Shown piece after piece: positions 12,229 to 16,721 of a DNA stretch of 16,721 bases. The stretch covers positions 1 through 16,721 of the forward strand of contig JBBTSQ010000010.1 in NCBI GenBank assembly GCA_038078755.1, given 5' to 3'. This DNA comes from JBBTSQ01 sp038078755. GTDB lineage: Bacteria > Patescibacteriota > Minisyncoccia > Phycocordibacterales > JBAYGS01. The notes under the pieces were generated by a model, which searched no databases, was not told where the DNA came from, and was given only the letters and a program-made list of their open reading frames with translations. The translations under genes were made by a program, and so were the position numbers. Within the stretch, counting starts at the first letter, position 1, and the number at the start of each line of letters is the position of its first letter.

Positions 12229-13209
12229 ATGGCTTTCGTCGACGACATCACCGTACATATTGAAGCAGGGCGCGGAGGCTCTGGGGTGGTCCGTTGGCGC
12301 AGGGAGAAGTTTATCGAAAAAGGCGGTCCGGCTGGAGGCAACGGGGGCAAGGGCGCCGATGTCTACGTTCGCGCCGTTCGCGATATTGGCATTCTTGCTT
12401 CGTACCGACATCTCACGAGTTTTTCTGCGCCTGTTGGGGGCGACGGTGGTCGTCGAGGAATGACGGGGGCTAACGGCAAAGATTTAATCATTGATTTTCC
12501 TATCGGTTCGATTATTACCAATCTCACTACTGGTCAGGTTATTCGATTTACTACAGAAGGTGAGACGGTAAAGATTTTATGTGGTGGCGATGGCGGTTTT
12601 GGTAATGAACATTTCAAAAGCTCGACCAATCGTCGACCGACTAAAGCCACTCCCGGCTGGCCTGCGGAAGAAGCCAATTTTCATATTACTCTTGAGCTCA
12701 TTGCGGACGCCGGTCTAATCGGTCTGCCAAACGCCGGCAAATCCAGTCTCTTAAATGCACTGACCAATGCTGGCGCCAAAGTGGGCAATTATGCGTTTAC
12801 TACCCTCGAGCCAAACTTGGGTGATTTGTACGGCTACATTTTGACTGACATTCCCGGATTGATTGAGGGCGCATCAGACGGTAAAGGTTTGGGACATAAA
12901 TTTTTGAAGCATATTCGTCAAACCAAAATGCTTTTGCATCTCATTTCTCTTGAAAATCCTGATGTGGCGAAGGTGTACAAAGTGATTCGAAAAGAGCTCA
13001 AGCAATTTGATCCCGAACTCGTTAATAAACCAGAAGTAGTGATTTTGACTAAAACAGATACGGTCTCGCGAGAAGTGCTCGACGAAGCGCTCTCAAAAAT
13101 GAAGAAATTATGTCCAACAGTGCTCACCGTATCTGTGTACGATCTCGATGGACTAAAAGCACTCTCAAAGAAGATTATTTCGTTACTCAAAGAATCAAAA
13201 AAACAGTAA
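12229..13209 (+). CDS. obg: GTPase Obg/CgtA (326 aa)
   Basis: Obg is a conserved GTPase needed for late assembly of the large ribosomal subunit and linked to stress control. The N-terminal glycine-rich Obg fold spans about 1-158 (ITVHIEAGRGGSGVVRWRREK, GGPAGGNGGKGADVYV, GGDGGFGNEHFKSS). The G domain has G1 GLPNAGKSS (165-173), switch I FTTLEPNLG (190-198), G3 DIPGLIEG (207-214) and G4 TKTD (274-277) in place of the common NKxD, a conservative change. The spacing between PNLG and DIPG is short. There is no C-terminal OCT domain, and the protein ends shortly after the G domain. The start matches the family N-terminus (MAFVDDITVHI). It is followed at 33 bases by a small unknown gene, probably co-transcribed, with a terminator at 13553. 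Confidence 0.97.
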   Translation: MAFVDDITVHIEAGRGGSGVVRWRREKFIEKGGPAGGNGGKGADVYVRAVRDIGILASYRHLTSFSAPVGGDGGRRGMTGANGKDLIIDFPIGSIITNLTTGQVIRFTTEGETVKILCGGDGGFGNEHFKSSTNRRPTKATPGWPAEEANFHITLELIADAGLIGLPNAGKSSLLNALTNAGAKVGNYAFTTLEPNLGDLYGYILTDIPGLIEGASDGKGLGHKFLKHIRQTKMLLHLISLENPDVAKVYKVIRKELKQFDPELVNKPEVVILTKTDTVSREVLDEALSKMKKLCPTVLTVSVYDLDGLKALSKKIISLLKESKKQ

Positions 13210-13242
13210 GAGTTGTGCGGAGGAGTATTTTGTGGTAGGGTC

Positions 13243-13542
13243 ATGCGAGAAATCGCTCATTTTTCCCCTATCCTGCATATGTTAAGTGATGCTCAAAAAC
13301 GACAGTTGTGTCGACGGTATCCCGAATGGAAAGCACAGATCGAACAAGGTGATTTCAGGATTGAAGTTTCGGGTGGCGAGAAATCTGTGGTATGGCCTAA
13401 TACCGCAATCTTCGCACCGACTTTTGTGGATATCAACACCGTCATTTCAGGCGAGTTCCGATCGGTGGCACACCGATTGATCAAGTTTAAGGTTGGTATT
13501 ATCTCGCTCGTCATCACTGGACCAAGCAAGACCTTCGATTGA
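13243..13542 (+). CDS. Hypothetical protein (99 aa)
   Basis: The family is not recognised. It is a soluble-looking protein without membrane segments: an N-terminal helical part (MREIAHFSPILHMLSDAQKR, then RYPEWKAQIEQGDF) followed by beta-like hydrophobic stretches (FRIEVSGGEKSVVWPN; KFKVGIISLVITG). The ATG at 13243 is 33 bases after the obg stop, and the terminator at 13553 lies just past the stop, so it should be the second gene of the obg transcript. An in-frame TTG at 13213 is an alternative start. A GGAGGAG run (13219-13225) is too far upstream of the ATG (about 17 bases) for normal use. Function is unknown, and the coding call rests on frame, position and terminator only. Confidence 0.6.
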   Translation: MREIAHFSPILHMLSDAQKRQLCRRYPEWKAQIEQGDFRIEVSGGEKSVVWPNTAIFAPTFVDINTVISGEFRSVAHRLIKFKVGIISLVITGPSKTFD

Positions 13543-13552
13543 TTTTGGTTCG

Positions 13553-13584
13553 AGCGGGACACATTGTGTTCCGCTTTTTCTTTT
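13553..13584 (+). terminator. Rho-independent terminator of the obg unit
   Basis: AGCGGGACAC (13553-13562) pairs with GTGTTCCGCT (13566-13575), one G-U pair, loop ATT, followed by TTTTCTTTT. Confidence 0.85.
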
Positions 13585-13733
13585 CCCAATTTTGTCCGCG
13601 AGTTTTACGAGTGATAACAAAATTGAGGACCCCGCTCCAATTTCACAAAACAAAAAGTTTTCATTATACAGGAAGGTGAACTTCACAACCTTATACAAAA
13701 ACAAACTATTGCTCGGTAAAATTGGGGCGGGGC
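13585..13733 (+). repeat. Nested inverted repeats (about 100-base stem-loop)
   Basis: CCCCGCTCCAATTT (13630-13643) pairs along all 14 positions with 13719-13732, with one G-U pair. Within the loop, GTTTT (13657-13661) can pair with AAAAC (13698-13702), and a central stem with bulges joins TATA-AGG-TGAA (13665-13680) to TTCAC-CCT-TATA (13681-13694). To the left, CAATTTTGT (13587-13595) is the complement of ACAAAATTG (13617-13625). No promoter is evident for it and I see no convincing coding frame. It may be a decayed mobile hairpin or a structured RNA. Confidence 0.6.
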
Positions 13734-13738
13734 AGGCC

Positions 13739-13767
13739 TTAACTCTTTCAGAGATTTCGGGTATAGT
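13739..13767 (+). promoter_or_regulatory. Predicted gatB promoter
   Basis: TTAACT (13739-13744), a 17-base spacer, then TATAGT (13762-13767). The predicted start near 13774 falls within two bases of the left end of the 21-bp inverted repeat that closes the gatB leader. Confidence 0.5.
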
Positions 13768-13771
13768 TACA

Positions 13772-13961
13772 AAGACCCTGTTCCTAATCTAAACGCCATT
13801 ATTAAAAAAACAGGAACTAAGCTTACCTGCTAAAAGTCCCAAATTTCCGCTGCAAATCATTCATCGCTTGTCGACGATGCTCGCATCGCCTCCGCACGCT
13901 TCACGATTTTCGCAGGAAATTAGAGACTTTTATCGAGGTATTAGATTAGGAACAGGGTCTT
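13772..13961 (+). promoter_or_regulatory. Structured gatB leader closed by a 21-bp inverted repeat
   Basis: The arms 13772-13792 and 13941-13961 are perfect complements over 21 bases, and the right arm ends two bases before the gatB ATG (13964). Inside are a left hairpin CAGG/CCTG (13811-13814, 13826-13829), a second long stem TAAAAGTC/GACTTTTA (13831-13838, 13925-13932) continuing as AATTTCC/GGAAATT (13842-13848, 13915-13921), and an apical hairpin CGATGC-TC-GCATCG (13875-13888). The overall shape is a three-way junction with a long closing helix. The CAGGG that might act as a ribosome site (13953-13957) is buried in the closing stem. This is a candidate cis-regulatory RNA. A small mobile element is the alternative, but I see no target-site duplication. 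Confidence 0.6.
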
Positions 13962-13963
13962 CT

Positions 13964-15406
13964 ATGTCTGAAAAAACATATACAACAACGGTCGGTCTCG
14001 AGATTCACGCCGAATTGAAGACGGTGACCAAGATGTTTTGCCACTCTAAGAATGACCCCGATGAGACTCGACCAAATGCTAATATCTGCCCGATTTGCAT
14101 GGGGCACCCGGGGACACTGCCGGTCATCAATAAAAAAGCGGTCGAGCAGGTGCTTCGCGTGGGATTAGCGCTTAAAGGTACGCTCGCCGATTTTACCGAA
14201 TTTGATCGAAAAAATTACTTTTATCCTGATATTCCAAAGGGGTATCAGTTGAGCCAGTACAAATATCCGCTCGTCTCGGGGGGAGAATTGGCTGGGGTAA
14301 AAATCACTCGAGTGCATCTCGAAGAAGACACTGCCACGTCAATTCATGATCAGGGTGACCACAGTCTGATTGATTTCAATCGTGCGGGGGTGCCTTTGAT
14401 GGAGTTGGTTACCGAGCCAGTCATCCACAGCGCCAAAGAGGCCGGCGATTTTGCTCGTGAGCTACAACTTTTGCTTCAGTATTTAGGCGCGAGTGATGCC
14501 AATATGGAAAAAGGGGAAATGCGTGTCGAGGCGAATATTTCGGTATCCGACAATCCAGAAAAATTGGGTACTAAGGTAGAGGTAAAAAATATCAACTCGT
14601 TTCGCGCGGTGGAAAAAGCGATCGCGTACGAGACCGCGCGACACATCGCACTGCTTTCAAAAGGGGAGCGCGTCGTGCAAGAAACTCGCGGATGGGATGA
14701 ACACAAAGAAATTACTTTCTCGCAAAGACTAAAAGAAGATTCACATGATTATCGATATTTTCCTGATCCAGATTTACCAAAATTAAAATTGAGTCTTGTA
14801 TCAGAATTTTCACACGACCGCTTACAGAAGTCTCTGCCGGAGTTACCTTCCGAAAAGCGCGCGCGTTACCAAACGCAGTTTGGTCTGAAGCCGATTGATA
14901 CCGAAGTGTTTGTAGTGAACAAACCGCTCGCCGATTTTTTTGAGAGTGTGAGCGGACTCTTGTCTTCACCAGAGGCGATCAAGCTCGCATCAAACTATCT
15001 CGTCTCCGATTTTCTGGGCATTGCTAAAAAAGATACGGCGCACAATGCGATCGGTCACGCCCTCCTCCGTATCACCCCAACATATTTTGCTGAATTAATC
15101 TTGTTAATTTCCACAGGCGAGCTTTCTTCACGTGGCGCTAAAGATACTCTCGCAGAGATGTATATTTCCGGTGGCAGTCCAAAATCGATCGCTGACTCGA
15201 AAGGACTGATTCAAAAAAATGATCTCGAACATTTGGAAAAAATCGCTGAAGAAATTGTCGGTGAGCACACTGCCGCAGTCGCCGAATATCACGCTGGTAA
15301 AGAAGCGTCGATACAGTTTTTAGTCGGTCAAGGGATGAAAAAATCGAGCGGTTCAGCCAATCCCAAGCTCTTGCGTGAAGCAATTTTACGTGTGATAAAA
15401 AAATAG
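13964..15406 (+). CDS. gatB: Asp/Glu-tRNA amidotransferase subunit B, GatB (480 aa)
   Basis: GatB is the tRNA-binding kinase/transamidase subunit of GatCAB, which converts Glu-tRNA(Gln) and Asp-tRNA(Asn) to the amidated forms using ATP and ammonia from GatA. Visible motifs: VGLEIHAELKT (10-20), NICPICMGHPGTLPVIN (40-56, with C42, C45 and C26 as likely zinc ligands), FDRKNYFYPDIPKGYQLSQY (80-99), HLEEDTATS (118-126), IDFNRAGVPLMELVTEP (136-152), MRVEANIS (186-193), VEVKNINSFRAVEKAI (205-220) and YRYFPDPDLP (263-272), then the helical GatB/YqeY tail. I chose ATG 13964 because family homology starts right after it. The reading from 13868 would translate the structured leader. gatA and gatC are not in this window, unlike the common gatCAB operon. 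Confidence 0.97.
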   Translation: MSEKTYTTTVGLEIHAELKTVTKMFCHSKNDPDETRPNANICPICMGHPGTLPVINKKAVEQVLRVGLALKGTLADFTEFDRKNYFYPDIPKGYQLSQYKYPLVSGGELAGVKITRVHLEEDTATSIHDQGDHSLIDFNRAGVPLMELVTEPVIHSAKEAGDFARELQLLLQYLGASDANMEKGEMRVEANISVSDNPEKLGTKVEVKNINSFRAVEKAIAYETARHIALLSKGERVVQETRGWDEHKEITFSQRLKEDSHDYRYFPDPDLPKLKLSLVSEFSHDRLQKSLPELPSEKRARYQTQFGLKPIDTEVFVVNKPLADFFESVSGLLSSPEAIKLASNYLVSDFLGIAKKDTAHNAIGHALLRITPTYFAELILLISTGELSSRGAKDTLAEMYISGGSPKSIADSKGLIQKNDLEHLEKIAEEIVGEHTAAVAEYHAGKEASIQFLVGQGMKKSSGSANPKLLREAILRVIKK

Positions 15407-15477
15407 TCTCACGAAACATTTTTGTGATTCATCGCTCTGTATAGCCCTCATTTTGTCTGTTTCAAATAAGCTATATT

Positions 15478-15509
15478 TTAAGCCATCTCGGCTAGCCGAG
15501 ATGGCTTAA
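15478..15509 (+). terminator. 32-bp perfect palindrome after gatB (probable terminator)
   Basis: TTAAGCCATCTCGGCT (15478-15493) and its exact complement to 15509 form a 16-bp perfect palindrome. Only ATTTAT follows, so the U-tract is weak. A smaller imperfect repeat (TCAC/GTGA, about 15409-15429) lies directly after the gatB stop. Confidence 0.6.
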
Positions 15510-15550
15510 TTTATCCCCATTTTTATTAAAGTAAACGAGAGAGCGTATCG

Positions 15551-15567
15551 TATAATAAAGGGGTATG
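15551..15567 (+). promoter_or_regulatory. Near-leaderless promoter of the 18-residue-repeat protein gene
   Basis: Consensus TATAAT (15551-15556) is followed by eight bases and then ATG (15565), so the mRNA would have a leader of about two bases. I see no clear -35. Confidence 0.5.
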
Positions 15568-16721
15568 GGTAGTTCTATTATTTTGAGCGGTAAAAAGTTC
15601 ATCTCGGCCAGACGAGGTGCCGAAATTGCTGGATATTCTAGCGACTATGTTGGACAGCTTTGTCGAGCAGGTAGGGTGGACGCTCAAATGGTTGGCAAGG
15701 TATGGTTTGTTGGTGAAGAATCTCTTCTCGAACACAAGAAGGAAGCTGAACGACTGCTTCTTGAGATGCGTCAGAATATGTCGAATCACCGACCGGTGGT
15801 ATCGGAGGTGGTGGTGTGTGAACCAGTGGTGGCAGTGTCGCTCCCTACACCAAGTCCATTTGTCTCGTATGTTCCGACAATCCAACCTCGCGCGTCATAT
15901 ATCGGCAAGGTGGTATGGATGATGACTGCGAGCTTTGTGATTATGGTTATCGCAAGTGGGGCTGAATTTAATAAGACACAACTCGCGGTATATCTTCGAA
16001 AATCAGTATCTGATGTCGCGACGTCTGTGAGTGTGACCACCGGTCGTGAAGTCGCGTCTGCTTTTTCTAGTGCGCAAAAGTTTGTGGTAGCTGCGCGCGA
16101 CACGATTGCGGGAATTCATGTAGCACCGACCGATGTGTTTGTGTATGATCAGCCACGCACACATCACGCGTTTACGCACCCACTTGAAATTTCTACCGGA
16201 GCATTATCGGTGGCCACCGTCGCTGACGCGCTTCGTCAGTCGCAATCACGCGCAGGATATATTGCTCCGCATGCGTCGCGCGCAGAGTTGTTAGTGAGTG
16301 CTGGCCAAACAGAAAAAAATAGCGCATCACGATCTCTCGCAAGTCGTCTCGCTGATGTCCTCGATCGTGTCGCAGATCAAGTCGCATCCACTGAAGCCAC
16401 ATTTGTGTCTGCCGGTGTATCGATCGGTAAATGGTCTGACGCGACGAGTGCTCGCGCGCAACAGGTTGGCAAAGCGATCGCGACAGCTTCTGATCGTGCA
16501 AGTGAGTCACTCATCCATGTGGGCATAGCAGTAGCTCAATTTTCTGATACACATTCTCAATCGGCTCAACACGTGGGTCAAAGACTCGCACTGCGAGTCG
16601 ATCAGGCAAGCGCACAAATGCAATCAGTCGGCCGTGCATTTGGACAGATATCAGATTGTGCAAGTGTTAAAGCGCAAATGGCGGGCGTCGCCCTAGCTAC
16701 ATTCTCTGGTGAGATGGCGCA
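15565..16721 (+). CDS. HTH-TM protein with 18-residue repeats, 3' end beyond window
   Basis: The frame is open from ATG 15565 to the last base (385 codons seen). The N-terminus (about 10-60, FISARRGAEIAGYSSDYVGQ then a basic turn and VGKVWFV) resembles the MerR/excisionase-like helix-turn-helix domains found at the front of many Parcubacteria membrane proteins. A Val/Pro-rich linker (about 80-112) leads to one membrane segment (about 116-137, VVWMMTASFVIMVIASG), so the remainder should be outside the membrane. From residue 262 or 280 the chain consists of tandem 18-residue units with consensus xxxVGxAxxxxSDxxSxx, starting at 280, 298, 316, 334, 352 and 370 and continuing past the window. The DNA period is 54 bases (16402 onward). 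Ala/Gln/Ser-rich composition suggests a long alpha-helical rod. DNA-binding, anchoring or surface roles are all inference. Confidence 0.82.
   Translation, partial: MGSSIILSGKKFISARRGAEIAGYSSDYVGQLCRAGRVDAQMVGKVWFVGEESLLEHKKEAERLLLEMRQNMSNHRPVVSEVVVCEPVVAVSLPTPSPFVSYVPTIQPRASYIGKVVWMMTASFVIMVIASGAEFNKTQLAVYLRKSVSDVATSVSVTTGREVASAFSSAQKFVVAARDTIAGIHVAPTDVFVYDQPRTHHAFTHPLEISTGALSVATVADALRQSQSRAGYIAPHASRAELLVSAGQTEKNSASRSLASRLADVLDRVADQVASTEATFVSAGVSIGKWSDATSARAQQVGKAIATASDRASESLIHVGIAVAQFSDTHSQSAQHVGQRLALRVDQASAQMQSVGRAFGQISDCASVKAQMAGVALATFSGEMA

Noticed and set aside
13219..13225. GGAGGAG as a classical Shine-Dalgarno site
   Set aside because: It is about 17 bases from the best ATG (13243), outside normal spacing, and the nearer GTG (13232) is out of frame. 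Probably chance.
13493..13792. 99-aa frame after the obg operon (and a minus-strand frame 13447-13704)
   Set aside because: Both cross the terminator at 13553 and the inverted-repeat region. The similar IGAG peptides on the two strands are a by-product of the inverted repeat.
13868..15406. GatB extended upstream to 13868
   Set aside because: It would translate the structured leader; GatB homology begins just after 13964.

Overview
The window looks like a chromosomal segment from a Candidate Phyla Radiation bacterium (Patescibacteria), most likely the Parcubacteria/Paceibacteria group. I infer this from the mix of genes: a membrane protein with an N-terminal helix-turn-helix of the kind common in that group, short type IV pilin-like proteins, a RAYT transposase, a MYG1-family protein, several small zinc or membrane proteins without recognised function, and a compact core gene set. 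No database search was possible, so the taxonomic call is an inference. Every protein gene I can support lies on the + strand. The only minus-strand gene is tRNA-Ile(GAU).

Layout. Positions 1-50 are the 3' end of a 16S rRNA gene. It is followed by a spacer with a UUCG hairpin and a strong terminator (241-268), so no 23S gene follows directly. A consensus promoter (309-337) drives two small proteins with a C-terminal membrane segment (398-577, 633-881), closed by a terminator. Then come tRNA-Ile on the minus strand, a cysteine-rich protein (1347-1973), pyruvate kinase (2227-3654), two tandem pilin-like genes (3970-4425, 4515-4985), a RAYT transposase flanked by near-identical palindromes (5161-5925), murB (5972-7024), a GGCTC-rich palindrome cluster, secA (7396-9858) with a small zinc-ribbon gene behind it, a two-TM protein and a MYG1-family protein (10413-11722), a small unknown gene (11808-12116), obg plus a small unknown gene (12229-13542), a highly structured non-coding stretch, gatB (13964-15406), and an open-ended helix-turn-helix/TM/18-residue-repeat protein (15565 to the window end).

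The most striking theme is translation initiation. The 16S helix 45 is intact, but the tail after it has no CCUCC anti-Shine-Dalgarno core. Four genes have a -10 box followed by exactly six bases and then ATG, which places the predicted transcription start on the A of the start codon (leaderless mRNA). Several other starts have no purine-rich ribosome site. A few genes do carry AAAGGA-like or AGGG sequences, so the picture is mixed.

Other points of interest are a predicted gatB leader that runs from the transcription start to two bases before AUG inside a 21-bp closing stem, a cluster of competing inverted repeats between murB and secA, and the 18-residue repeat protein. The genes cover peptidoglycan synthesis (murB), Sec export (secA, which would export the pilins), ribosome assembly (obg), amidation of mischarged tRNA (gatB) and glycolytic ATP formation (pyk). 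They do not form one pathway.
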